NCBI RefSeq assembly: GCF_028623165.1
Contig: NZ_CP117768.1
Location: forward strand, 2,232,001-2,296,000
Length of the DNA: 64,000 nucleotides
Reading direction: 5' to 3'
Source of the DNA: Nostoc sp. UHCC 0926
GTDB taxonomy: Bacteria; Cyanobacteriota; Cyanobacteriia; Cyanobacteriales; Nostocaceae
Shown here piece by piece: positions 27,296 through 35,796 of this stretch. A program made the translations under genes and the position numbers. The notes under the pieces were generated by a model, which saw only the letters and a list, made by a program, of their open reading frames with translations, had not been told where the DNA came from and made no database searches. Position 1 is the stretch's first letter. Each line of letters opens with the position of its first letter.

Positions 27296-27391
27296 ACTCC
27301 TTAATAATCCACACCACACATAGTCCCAATATTAAAGCCAAAATGAGGTTCTTCTGGGGGGAAATTGCCAAAAGCCTAAAAAAATAAGACA

Positions 27392-28546
27392 TTAACCAAG
27401 ACCATCATTCCAAAAACGGTCTTTTTCGTTGCACTTGTTTACAAAATCTAGATAACGATCTGCAAAGATTTGTGGTGAGAACTGCGCGGCGTGCGATCGC
27501 ATATACTCGGAACTAAACAAACCCTGATCCACTTCAAACTTTTCTACTGCCTCCACTAAAGCCGCCTCTGTTTGCGTCCTGAATAATATACCTGTCCCTG
27601 TATCCACACAAGAGCGGATATCTCGCACTGTTTCTAGAGCACCTCCTGCACCGTAGGCAATCACTGGTGTGCCACAGGCCTGTGCTTCCACTAGGGCAAT
27701 ACCAAAATCTTCACAAGCTGCATACACAAACGCCTTAGCCCTAGACATATATTTTTTTACCACATTATCGGGTTGCCATCCGAGTATTTGGATATTGGAG
27801 TTTGCCATCTTGCGAATCTTTTTCATTTCATCTCCTGTACCAATGACTACTAATGGTCGTTTTAGTTGATTAAAAGCCTTGACAATCAACGATACTTGCT
27901 TGTAACTCACTAATCGGGAAACTGTCAGGTAAAAGTCCTCTTTCTCAGACAGAAATGGAAATTCCGCAATATTCACTGGTGGGTAAATGACTGTTGCTTC
28001 TCGCCGATAGCAACGCCAAATCCGCCGAGCTGTATGCTGCGAGTTGGCAATGAAGTAATCAACTCGATTGGCACTCAATACATCCCACTGGCGCAAACGA
28101 TGTAATAAATATCGCGTCACCCACCCAGGTAAGCCACTACCCATTTTGCTGTGGTGCAGATAATCAAAGGTCAAGTCCCAGGCGTAGCGCATAGGGCTGT
28201 GACAGTAGCAAATATGCATCTGTTCGGGAGTGGTAAGGATTCCTTTGGCAACAGCGTGGGATGAAGACAGAATTACGTCATAATGCCGCAAATCAAGTTG
28301 TTCAATTGCCAAAGGCCACATTGGCAAGTATTTTTGTATACCGTTGCGGGCATAGGGAAAGTTCTGGAGAAACGTCTTGCCAATCTGACGCTTATATAAA
28401 TAACTTTCTCTATTGCTGGATTCAAAATCGATGAGGGCATACAAATCAGCATCAATATGATTCAAAATTTCTCGGACAACGAGTTCTGAACCACCGGTGG
28501 CTTTGGGTGTCAGCCACTCATGAACCAGAGCATATTTCAAGGGCAC
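27392..28546 (-). CDS. GT4-family glycosyltransferase
   Basis: Retaining glycosyltransferase using a nucleotide sugar, probably GDP-mannose or similar, in polysaccharide assembly. 384 residues with a GT-B fold: MPLKYALVHEWLTPKATGGSELV at the N-terminus, ICYCHSPMRYAWDLTFDYL in the acceptor domain, and the C-terminal donor site EDFGIALVEAQACGTPVIAYGAGGALE containing the E-x7-E motif. It is upstream of the WcaJ-type gene on the same strand. Membership in the same locus as gmd-fcl suggests use in a deoxyhexose-containing glycan, which is inference. Confidence 0.88.
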   Translation of the reverse strand: MPLKYALVHEWLTPKATGGSELVVREILNHIDADLYALIDFESSNRESYLYKRQIGKTFLQNFPYARNGIQKYLPMWPLAIEQLDLRHYDVILSSSHAVAKGILTTPEQMHICYCHSPMRYAWDLTFDYLHHSKMGSGLPGWVTRYLLHRLRQWDVLSANRVDYFIANSQHTARRIWRCYRREATVIYPPVNIAEFPFLSEKEDFYLTVSRLVSYKQVSLIVKAFNQLKRPLVVIGTGDEMKKIRKMANSNIQILGWQPDNVVKKYMSRAKAFVYAACEDFGIALVEAQACGTPVIAYGAGGALETVRDIRSCVDTGTGILFRTQTEAALVEAVEKFEVDQGLFSSEYMRSHAAQFSPQIFADRYLDFVNKCNEKDRFWNDGLG

Positions 28547-28664
28547 AGCTAACTTGAATAAATGGAAAATACAAAGGCCAACTTGATCAGGTTAACTGAA
28601 AAGTTTTCCCTTACGATTAATTAACGGGAGGCGCCCCAGATTAGCACATAAGACGCAATCTTTC

Positions 28665-28770
28665 CCTCAGGGTTCCAGATGGATGCTGCAACCTGATAAC
28701 CTCAAATTGGGGATTGGGGATTGGGGATTGAGGATTGGGCATTGGGGATTGGGAATTTTTATTCTTCTTT
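28665..28770. repeat. Heptamer repeat (ATTGGGG)n
   Basis: Consecutive GGGGATT units (about six) between the divergent GT4 and epimerase genes; a 78-codon open frame here is only a translation of the repeat. Confidence 0.75.
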
Positions 28771-28842
28771 TGCCCTTCTGCCTTTTCCCCAGTCACCAGT
28801 TCCCAATCCTTTGACGACAACTGACATAGGAATGGGGAATTT

Positions 28843-29781
28843 ATGCGAATTCTAATTATGGGTGGTACTCGGTTCATTGGTGTCTATTTGACTCAACTAC
28901 TAGTAGAACAAGGACACGAGGTGGTGCTATTCAATCGTGGGAATCGGCCAGCACCTTCTTTACAGGGAGTAGGACAAATTATAGGCGATCGCACGGATGC
29001 TACCCAATTAAAAGCAAAATTATCACAAGAAAATTTTGATGTGATTTTTGACAATAATGGGCGGGAACTGACTGATACTCAACCATTAGCAGAGATTTTT
29101 CAAGACCGGGTGCAACATTTTGTGTATATGAGTTCTGCGGGGGTGTATCTCAAATCTGACCAACTGCCCCATGTAGAAGGTGATCCAGTAGATCCCAAAA
29201 GTCGCCACAAGGGTAAACATGAAACAGAAGCTTATCTGACTCAATTGGGATTGCCCTTTACTTCTATTCGTCCTACTTATATTTACGGCCCTAGTAATTA
29301 TAATGAGTTGGAAGGCTGGTTTTTTGACAGAATTGTGCGCGATCGCCCCATTCCTATCCCCGGAAATGGCTTGCATATCACGCAGTTAGGTCATGTAAAA
29401 GACTTGGCAAAGGCTTTGACTCAGGTTTTGGGCAATAAACAAGCAATAGGACAGATTTATAATATCTCTGGCGATCGCTTTGTCACTTTTGATGGTTTAG
29501 CCCGTGCTAGCGCTGTAGCGGCGGGCAAATCACCTGATGCTGTAAAAATCGTCCATTACGACCCGAAAAAGTTTGATTTCGGCAAGCGCAAAGCTTTTCC
29601 GATGCGGGTGCAGCATTTCTTTGCTTCGGTGAATAAAGCGCAAACAGAATTAAACTGGCATCCTGAATATGATCTGATTTCTGGGTTACAAGACTCTCTG
29701 GAAAATGATTATTTAGCTAATGCAAAAGACAAAGCCGAAGTAGATTTCTCTGTAGATGAGGAGATTTTACAAGCTGTTTAA
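28843..29781 (+). CDS. NAD-dependent epimerase/dehydratase (CSP41-like)
   Basis: Extended short-chain dehydrogenase of the type related to plastid stem-loop RNA-binding proteins CSP41. 312 residues. The N-terminus MRILIMGGTRFIGVYLTQLL has a Rossmann glycine motif (GGTRFIG) typical of this branch rather than of true sugar epimerases; the classic Tyr-x3-Lys is not obvious, so catalysis is uncertain. It may act on RNA or on a nucleotide sugar. A hairpin follows the stop codon at 29788-29818. Confidence 0.8.
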   Translation: MRILIMGGTRFIGVYLTQLLVEQGHEVVLFNRGNRPAPSLQGVGQIIGDRTDATQLKAKLSQENFDVIFDNNGRELTDTQPLAEIFQDRVQHFVYMSSAGVYLKSDQLPHVEGDPVDPKSRHKGKHETEAYLTQLGLPFTSIRPTYIYGPSNYNELEGWFFDRIVRDRPIPIPGNGLHITQLGHVKDLAKALTQVLGNKQAIGQIYNISGDRFVTFDGLARASAVAAGKSPDAVKIVHYDPKKFDFGKRKAFPMRVQHFFASVNKAQTELNWHPEYDLISGLQDSLENDYLANAKDKAEVDFSVDEEILQAV

Positions 29782-29787
29782 CAACAA

Positions 29788-29818
29788 GATTCCTGACTTT
29801 TTAGATAAGTCGGGAATC
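29788..29818 (+). terminator. Hairpin after the epimerase gene
   Basis: 12-bp stem (GATTCCTGACTT with AAGTCGGGAATC, one G-T pair) starting 7 bases after the stop. No clear U-tract follows, so termination is plausible but not certain. Confidence 0.45.
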
Positions 29819-30007
29819 TGAGCCTGAGTCAAAAGAAAGAATCTTTTCTTTTACTTTAGAAAGATGCAATCCATCACGTCTTTAGTTTTTCCTTGAGTAG
29901 GAAGGAAAATTTTTTACTGTTGTGTATTGGTAATGCAGAGGTTTTTTAATGGATTGCGCCAATGCCACTGAAATTATTTTCTATAAATGGTATTATTAGG
30001 TGATAAA

Positions 30008-30892
30008 ATGAACGAGTTGCAATATCCACTTCACAATGTTCTAGAAGCCCGTGCTCGGTTAGGTGAAGGGCCCATCTGGGATTCTACCCAAAACTTACTC
30101 TACTGGGTCGATGTTTATAACCATCGGGTGCATCAGTTTCATCCTAACACTGGGAAAAACAGCTTTTTTGATGTGGGAGATGTCGTCGGTGCGATCGCAA
30201 CAGCAGGTGCAGATAGATTAATTATGGCGCTGCGTGATCACCTGGTATTCTTCAACACCCAGAAAGGTGTAGTTACCCCTATTTTTGAAATTGAAGGAAA
30301 TCTGCCAAATAATCGCTTTAATGATGGCAAATGCGACTCTCAAGGCCGTTTTTGGTTTGGCTCAATGTCTTCTTTGGAAAAACCTCATGCTAGCCTCTAT
30401 CGCTATGACAATGATGGTTCATTACATGTGATGGAAACGGGATTGACTGTCTCTAATGGTCTGGGGTGGAGTCCTGACGAAAAGACGTTTTACCTGACAG
30501 ATTCTCCCCATAAAAAAATATACGCTTACGACTTTAATTCAGTAACAGGAAATATTAGTAATCGCCGTATTTTTGTTGATTTAACTAATGAATCCTTCTG
30601 CCCGGATGGGTTGACAATAGACAGTGAAGGATATATTTGGTCAGCTATGTGGGATGGATGGTGTGTGATTCGTTTCAATCCCAAAGGTGAAGAGATATTG
30701 CGGATAAAGCTACCTGTGCAATTGCCAACCAGCTGTACTTTTGGGGGCGAGGATTTGCAAACACTTTACATTACCACTGCTTCAGTTGGACTCAGCCAAG
30801 CAGAGATTGAAAAAAGTTTCTCCTCTGGTGATTTGTTTGCTCTCCAAACTGATGTTACTGGATTACCTACTTATGGTTTTCAGGAATTATAG
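30008..30892 (+). CDS. SMP-30/gluconolactonase-family protein
   Basis: Predicted calcium-dependent lactonase with a six-bladed beta-propeller. 294 residues from ATG 30008; the ATG at 29987 adds seven residues with no support. Conserved features: ARLGEGPIWDS with the metal-ligand Glu, NRFNDGKCDSQGRFWFGSM, GLTVSNGLGWSPDEKTFYLTDS with metal-ligand Asn and Asp, and CPDGLTIDSEGYIWSAMW. All expected metal ligands appear intact. Substrate may be gluconolactone or another sugar lactone. Convergent with the helicase gene. Confidence 0.88.
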   Translation: MNELQYPLHNVLEARARLGEGPIWDSTQNLLYWVDVYNHRVHQFHPNTGKNSFFDVGDVVGAIATAGADRLIMALRDHLVFFNTQKGVVTPIFEIEGNLPNNRFNDGKCDSQGRFWFGSMSSLEKPHASLYRYDNDGSLHVMETGLTVSNGLGWSPDEKTFYLTDSPHKKIYAYDFNSVTGNISNRRIFVDLTNESFCPDGLTIDSEGYIWSAMWDGWCVIRFNPKGEEILRIKLPVQLPTSCTFGGEDLQTLYITTASVGLSQAEIEKSFSSGDLFALQTDVTGLPTYGFQEL

Positions 30893-30926
30893 CAATTTTC
30901 AGGTAATTAAAGCATTGTGCTATTGT

Positions 30927-33101
30927 TTATTCTCTCCACAGTGCCACTTGCTGTTTTAGTTCTCTCATATCTAAATAATCGCTAGCAAAAGCTTTTCGTA
31001 AAAGTGGATGAGGAATAAATTGATCATATTTTTGAATTTCCGGTGCTTCTGAAGTACTGAGTAAATCTTCTGGGCTAATTCTTTGCTCACACAATGAACT
31101 AATTTCATGATAAAGATATTTAAATTTATCTTTGCCTAATTTAATTGTGAAATAATATGGATTTACTCCGCCAATACTGATAATTTCCAACGATTCTCGA
31201 CAGTAGGAGTTGAGTAATCTTTCTAAAGTGCGATAAGCAACCATACCCATCCAGGGAAAAATGCAGCATTTACCTTTTTCCAATTGCAATATATTTTGTT
31301 TATCTAATCCAACCTGGTGTACTAATTGGCGAACTTTACGTAAACGTTGCAAAGCATTTTTTTGCAAATAGCTGTACTCGACATTTTCAAATAAAACTTG
31401 CTGCATTCTTTGTAAAACTTTGGTATGAATAGTGCCACCACTACCACGCCAATAAATACTAGCTTTCCCCTCGGCTTGTTTAACAAAAATAGCCTTCTTT
31501 TTAAAGTCAACTTCTACGACTTCCCAAGTTCTCCCAGCTAAAGCAAATTGATTGCCAACAGCAGGCGGCGTGACGATACTACCAATTTCTGTTGCACCTT
31601 GCTTAACAATATATTCTTGATGTTCAGCAAAGACAGCATAAAACTGAAATTTTCTTACAACCTTTTCTCCTGCCAAACCCAGGATTAATTTACCTTGTTC
31701 AGTATGCTGAATATGACCAATATCAATTAAATAGCGGAGCAATAATTGGAAATTTTCTTTGGAAATAGCAGCAAAGCTTGACAGATTAAAAATTTGTTTA
31801 GCTAGGGCATTAGGTGAAATTTCACCCGCTGCTGTTAAAATACTCATTGTTTGGTGATAAAGCAAACTCAAAGGGTATTTAATCGGTCTGATTGGTTCTA
31901 TCCATTGCTCCTCTAAATAAAGTTGAATGATAGCGATAGACTGCAAAAGTTGCCACGGGATTTGTTCTGGTAGAGAAGCTTCTGATGATGGTTTCTCTTC
32001 AGCGCAGATAAAGCGCATATCGGCAGCTTCACCTCTTCTGCCACTACGTCCTAAGCGCTGTAAAAAGCTAGCTACAGACAAGGGTGATTCTAACTGAATA
32101 ATTCGCTCTAAATGACCGATATCTATGCCTAATTCTAAAGTCAGAGTGGCGGCAGTAACAGCTGGATTGTTGGGTTCACGCATCGCATTTTCAGCTGCTT
32201 GCCGCAAGCTAGCAGATATACTCCCATGATGCACATGATATATATCTGGTAGTTTTTGTTCTGTGGCAATTTGTCGCAAAGATGCGATTACAGATTCAGT
32301 CTGTGTCCGATTATTAGCAAATATCAGGCATTTGCGAGATTTGCTGAGATTGAAAATATATTGTTCATAAGCTGTTGTTTCTGATTCATCTACTTCATCA
32401 GTAATATAAAAATGTTCTACAGCTAATTTGATTTGGCGTTTTATCCCGTCAATTTGCGGTGTAATTACTGGCTTCTCTGTTCCAGAACACAACCAATTTT
32501 CAGCTGTTGAATAATCACCCAGAGTCGCCGATAAACCAATACGGCGCGGTTGTTTTTGTGTCAACTGTGCTAAACGTTGTAATTGACAAATAATTTGACA
32601 ACCGCGTTCTGAACCCATAAAGGCATGAATTTCATCAATAATTACAAATCTTAAATCACCAAATAAATGAAGTAAGTCGTTACTTTTGTTGATTAACAAA
32701 CTTTCTAGAGATTCTGGTGTAATTTGGAGAATGCCTTGAGGATTCTTTAAAAGCTTGTTTTTTCGACTTTGAGAAACATCACCATGCCAGCGCCAAACTG
32801 GAATATCTGCTTCTTTGAGTAAGTCGTTGAGACGCTCAAATTGATCATTAATTAAAGCTTTGATTGGACTAATATATAATGCCCCGATAGTTGCAGCAGG
32901 GTTAGCATGTAATAAAGTCAAAACTGGCAGAAAGGCTGCTTCTGTTTTACCCGCAGCAGTTGCAGCAGTAACTAGCAAATGAGCATCAGTGTCAAATATA
33001 ACTTGACAAGCGGCAATTTGAACTGGCCGCAATTCAGTCCACTGGTGATGATAAATATATTCTTGGATGAAGGGTGCAAGTCGGCTAAAGGCATCGCTCA
33101 T
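30927..33101 (-). CDS. DEAD/DEAH-box helicase, Lhr-like
   Basis: ATP-dependent superfamily 2 helicase. 724 residues: Q-motif-like ELRPVQIAACQ, Walker A TAATAAGKTEA near residue 50, DEIH box IIDEIHAF near 163, SAT motif GLSATLGD, and motif VI QRLGRSGRRGE near 370. The C-terminal third resembles Lhr-type accessory domains but is short compared with full Lhr. Not in a recognisable repair or defence operon. A perfect 13-bp inverted repeat lies just upstream of the start. Substrate, RNA or DNA, cannot be told from sequence. Confidence 0.85.
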   Translation of the reverse strand: MSDAFSRLAPFIQEYIYHHQWTELRPVQIAACQVIFDTDAHLLVTAATAAGKTEAAFLPVLTLLHANPAATIGALYISPIKALINDQFERLNDLLKEADIPVWRWHGDVSQSRKNKLLKNPQGILQITPESLESLLINKSNDLLHLFGDLRFVIIDEIHAFMGSERGCQIICQLQRLAQLTQKQPRRIGLSATLGDYSTAENWLCSGTEKPVITPQIDGIKRQIKLAVEHFYITDEVDESETTAYEQYIFNLSKSRKCLIFANNRTQTESVIASLRQIATEQKLPDIYHVHHGSISASLRQAAENAMREPNNPAVTAATLTLELGIDIGHLERIIQLESPLSVASFLQRLGRSGRRGEAADMRFICAEEKPSSEASLPEQIPWQLLQSIAIIQLYLEEQWIEPIRPIKYPLSLLYHQTMSILTAAGEISPNALAKQIFNLSSFAAISKENFQLLLRYLIDIGHIQHTEQGKLILGLAGEKVVRKFQFYAVFAEHQEYIVKQGATEIGSIVTPPAVGNQFALAGRTWEVVEVDFKKKAIFVKQAEGKASIYWRGSGGTIHTKVLQRMQQVLFENVEYSYLQKNALQRLRKVRQLVHQVGLDKQNILQLEKGKCCIFPWMGMVAYRTLERLLNSYCRESLEIISIGGVNPYYFTIKLGKDKFKYLYHEISSLCEQRISPEDLLSTSEAPEIQKYDQFIPHPLLRKAFASDYLDMRELKQQVALWRE

Positions 33102-33121
33102 ATTTTTGATGAATAATTGTT

Positions 33122-33156
33122 AGCTATGTGAGCGTTAAAGAATCGCTCACATAGCT
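33122..33156. promoter_or_regulatory. Perfect inverted repeat between helicase and DoxX genes
   Basis: AGCTATGTGAGCG and its exact complement, separated by nine bases, lie 21 bases upstream of the helicase start codon. Could be an operator or an mRNA 5' hairpin. Confidence 0.5.
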
Positions 33157-33305
33157 GTAAGATGTGATGGGCAATTCGATGAATCTCTGAAGTAAGTGGT
33201 ATTTTGGAAAATTTTGGCGATTTTTACTCCTATTGACTCAAGACAGATTAACATCCATAAACCAAACTGAAGTAATAGGGACAAGTATATAATCAGGCAA
33301 AACCT

Positions 33306-33743
33306 ATGAATAAGTATAAGGAAATATTACGTGTCGTCCTTGCCATATGCATCATTGTGGTTGGAGTGACACACTTTATTATTTCAGAACCGTATGTCAA
33401 AATTATGCCACCGCAACTTCCTTACCCTTTAGGATTAGTTTATCTCAGTGGCTTTTATGAAATTTTGGGTGGTATCGGCTTATTAGTCCCGCCTGTAAGT
33501 CAAGCTGCTGCTTGGGGACTTATTGCTCTTTTTATTGCGGTTTTCCCTGCCAATATCAACATGGCGGTTAATCATATTCATCTAGAACACATACCAGATT
33601 CACCTTGGGTACAGGTAGTCAGGCTTCCCCTTCAAGCAGTTTTAATTGCTTGGGCTTGGTGGTACACGAAATCTTCTGATTCGGAAAAACAAGCTTCTAT
33701 CATTCCCAAGTCACTCATTCCCAAAGAACTAAAATTGAAATGA
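33306..33743 (+). CDS. DoxX-like membrane protein
   Basis: Small integral membrane protein of the DoxX/DUF4267 type. 145 residues with four predicted helices: VVLAICIIVVGVTHFII, the loop EPYVKIMPPQLPYPLGLVYLSGFYEILGGIGLLV containing the family signature, AAWGLIALFIAVFPANINMAV and VLIAWAWWYT. DoxX relatives act in quinone or thiosulfate electron transfer, but most cyanobacterial members are uncharacterised. Followed 22 bases later by the DUF2808 gene on the same strand, possibly one transcript. Confidence 0.82.
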   Translation: MNKYKEILRVVLAICIIVVGVTHFIISEPYVKIMPPQLPYPLGLVYLSGFYEILGGIGLLVPPVSQAAAWGLIALFIAVFPANINMAVNHIHLEHIPDSPWVQVVRLPLQAVLIAWAWWYTKSSDSEKQASIIPKSLIPKELKLK

Positions 33744-33765
33744 GTGCGTTTTTTATATCTGAATC

Positions 33766-34332
33766 ATGCGCGTTGCAACTTTGTTTGGCATAACACTTTC
33801 GTTAGGAATAAGCATCGCAGGAGTAACCATTCCGGTGACTCAAGCGGTACAGCTTAGAGATGGCATAGTCTACTTTGTCCAACCGCCGAAACTCGTTAAC
33901 GCGACAACTACTTACAAAGATGTGAATGTTTGGGGCGCAACTTATTATTTTACCATCAACCTGCCAGATAATGCTGGAGAATCCCTCCAGAAGGTAACGA
34001 TCGCCCAGAGGGAGGGATCAGAAAACATCCGCTACGATCTTAATGATACCTACGCGTTTGTCGGAAAAAGCGATCGCAAAGAAACGCGACTTACACTAGG
34101 CGCAGTCACCAGCGAACGCAAGACACGAACAGTTACTGTGAACTTTGATCCACCTGTGACTCCGGGACAAACAGTCACAATCGCCCTCCGCCCTGTGAAG
34201 AATCCGAGCTTTTCTGGTGTTTATTTACTAGGTGTGACAGCGTTCCCAGTGGGTGAAAATTCCCACGGACAATTTCTCGGCTTTGGACGGTTTCAGTTTT
34301 ACAGCAATGGTAGAAGCTGGTGGTTTCCATAG
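33766..34332 (+). CDS. DUF2808 secreted protein
   Basis: Exported cyanobacterial protein of unknown function. 188 residues: signal peptide MRVATLFGITLSLGISIAGVTIP ending near TQA, then the DUF2808 body with PPKLVNATTTY, YYFTINLPDNAGESLQKVTIAQ and a C-terminal GRFQFYS. The body is predicted beta-rich. It lies 22 bases after the DoxX-like gene. No catalytic motif is visible. Confidence 0.85.
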   Translation: MRVATLFGITLSLGISIAGVTIPVTQAVQLRDGIVYFVQPPKLVNATTTYKDVNVWGATYYFTINLPDNAGESLQKVTIAQREGSENIRYDLNDTYAFVGKSDRKETRLTLGAVTSERKTRTVTVNFDPPVTPGQTVTIALRPVKNPSFSGVYLLGVTAFPVGENSHGQFLGFGRFQFYSNGRSWWFP

Positions 34333-34492
34333 GGTGGATTACGTCAATCCTATGAACAACGCAAGTTTGTAGAATCACGACAGCTTAATCTGATTGAGAA
34401 CCAATCCAGCAAGTGAGCGATCGCTTGCAAAAGTTTGGAATAACTCTATATCTAAAGAGTAGAATTAGTGAGCGTATAAGGAAAGTGTTTTT

Positions 34493-35083
34493 ATGAGCAT
34501 CCCACTTGTAGACCAGCCTACAGAAGAAAAACTGGTAACTCTCAAGAATATTTCTTGGGATCAATTTAAAGGTATCGAAACACAACTTCAGGAAAATCGC
34601 AATGTTAGACTATCTTATTTGTCAGGAATTCTAGAAATTATGTCCCCCATTGGAGATAAACATGAGAAAGTGAAAAGAACCCTCGGCTTGCTGTTAGAAG
34701 CTTACATGAAAAAGTTGGGCATCCGGTTCTACTGTCGTGGTGGTTTCACTCTAGAAGAACCTGGGTATGCTTCTGGCACACCAGATGAATCTTACAGCAT
34801 TGGCACAGAAAAAGAAGTTCCTGACATTGTGATTGAAATTATTGTTACTAGTGGAAGCATTAACAGGAAGGAGTTATACAAACCTAAAAAAGTGCCTGAA
34901 GTCTGGTTTTGGAAATCTAACTCTATCAAAATATTCCGTCTTAACGAACAGGGTGAGTATGAGCAAGTAAACCGGAGTGGATTTTTTCCAGATTTAGACC
35001 CAGCTTTGCTGCTGCATTATATCGCCATGCCTGATCAGTACGATGCTGTTGTTGAATTTGAGCAGGCAATGCGAAATCAATAA
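34493..35083 (+). CDS. Uma2-family endonuclease (DUF820)
   Basis: Putative PD-(D/E)XK nuclease, biological role unknown despite very high copy number in cyanobacteria. 196 residues: WDQFKGIETQLQENRNVRLSYLSGILEIMSP, the conserved histidine region KHEKVKRTLGLLLEAY, then the active-site strand PDIVIEIIVTSGSINRKELY and PEVWFWK. The expected Asp, Glu and Lys-like positions are present. Intact, unlike the neighbouring fragment at 35103-35293. Confidence 0.87.
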   Translation: MSIPLVDQPTEEKLVTLKNISWDQFKGIETQLQENRNVRLSYLSGILEIMSPIGDKHEKVKRTLGLLLEAYMKKLGIRFYCRGGFTLEEPGYASGTPDESYSIGTEKEVPDIVIEIIVTSGSINRKELYKPKKVPEVWFWKSNSIKIFRLNEQGEYEQVNRSGFFPDLDPALLLHYIAMPDQYDAVVEFEQAMRNQ

Positions 35084-35102
35084 ATTTTTATCCCCAAATT
35101 AT

Positions 35103-35324
35103 TTATAAATTTAAAATAAACCCTGGTAAAACATCTTCTCCTGATAATTCTTGTGGAGATGCTAATATTTCTACTGGTTGACCAAGACAAGAGATTTCTA
35201 CTTGATGCATTTTCGGATTAATTAACCAACCTAATTTAACTCCGTTATCGATATATTCCTGTATTTTCGCTTGCGTATCCTGCAAGCGATCGCTTACAGC
35301 AGAATTCAAGTATTTGAACCACAT
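35103..35324 (-). pseudogene. C-terminal fragment of a Uma2-family gene, cut by a MITE
   Basis: The conserved Uma2 tail is visible: SDRLQDTQAKIQEYIDNGVKLGW, then VEILASPQELSGEDVLPGF. The first about ten codons of the open frame (MWFKYLNSAV) are not Uma2 but translate the end of the 96-bp MITE at 35294-35389. The N-terminal 120-130 residues with most of the active site are absent beyond the element. So this is a remnant. Confidence 0.8.
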
Positions 35325-35389
35325 CTGTCGTAAGGGCGCAAGGCCAAGATCCCCTCCCGCGTGGTCTATTTACCTGAAAATAGCTGTAA
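35294..35389. mobile_element. 96-bp MITE, copy 1
   Basis: Starts TTACAGCAGAATTCAAG and ends CCTGAAAATAGCTGTAA, with imperfect terminal inverted repeats of about 28 bases. A second copy of exactly the same length lies inverted at 60100-60195; outer arms are nearly identical, the central GC-rich loop differs. No transposase is encoded. Confidence 0.82.
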
Positions 35390-35796
35390 TTATAAAAACT
35401 CATTGCCAGCAAAGCAATCTCTGAAAAGAGCGATCGCTTTACTCGCTCTGACAAATAAATCTTTGGCGTTGCTGAATTCAGGGATGAAAATAATTTTGCG
35501 TGATTTCAAAAACCTTCTAGAGACGCGAAATCGCACTTCGTGCCGCTTTTAACGCGTCTCTACACCAATATCTAATCACCTAAAGATAAATTATCCATTG
35601 CTGAAACCTTTATACACGAAAACTTCAATAGAATCTGTCAATTCCAGACGGACAAAACAGTTCAAAGGCTGTATTCGTTGTTAAACAACCATTAAAAATA
35701 AAAAATTGAGCCGCCTAAATTTATCGGGATTCAAAATTAAGAATACCGCAAAGGCGTTGACTTGAGCATTTTTAATTCTCAAATGAGGTTCCACCA
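35390..35796. other. Intergenic region
   Basis: About 400 bases upstream of the flavoprotein reductase gene. It contains a short GAGACGCGAAATCGCACTTC repeat near 35520 and otherwise AT-rich sequence. An open frame at 35361-35552 begins inside the MITE and is not convincing. Confidence 0.5.

Noticed and set aside
28641-28877. 78-codon minus-strand frame
   Set aside because: Mostly translated ATTGGGG repeats (SPMPNPQSPIPNPQ).
35361-35552. 63-codon plus-strand frame
   Set aside because: Starts inside the MITE and continues into a dispersed repeat.
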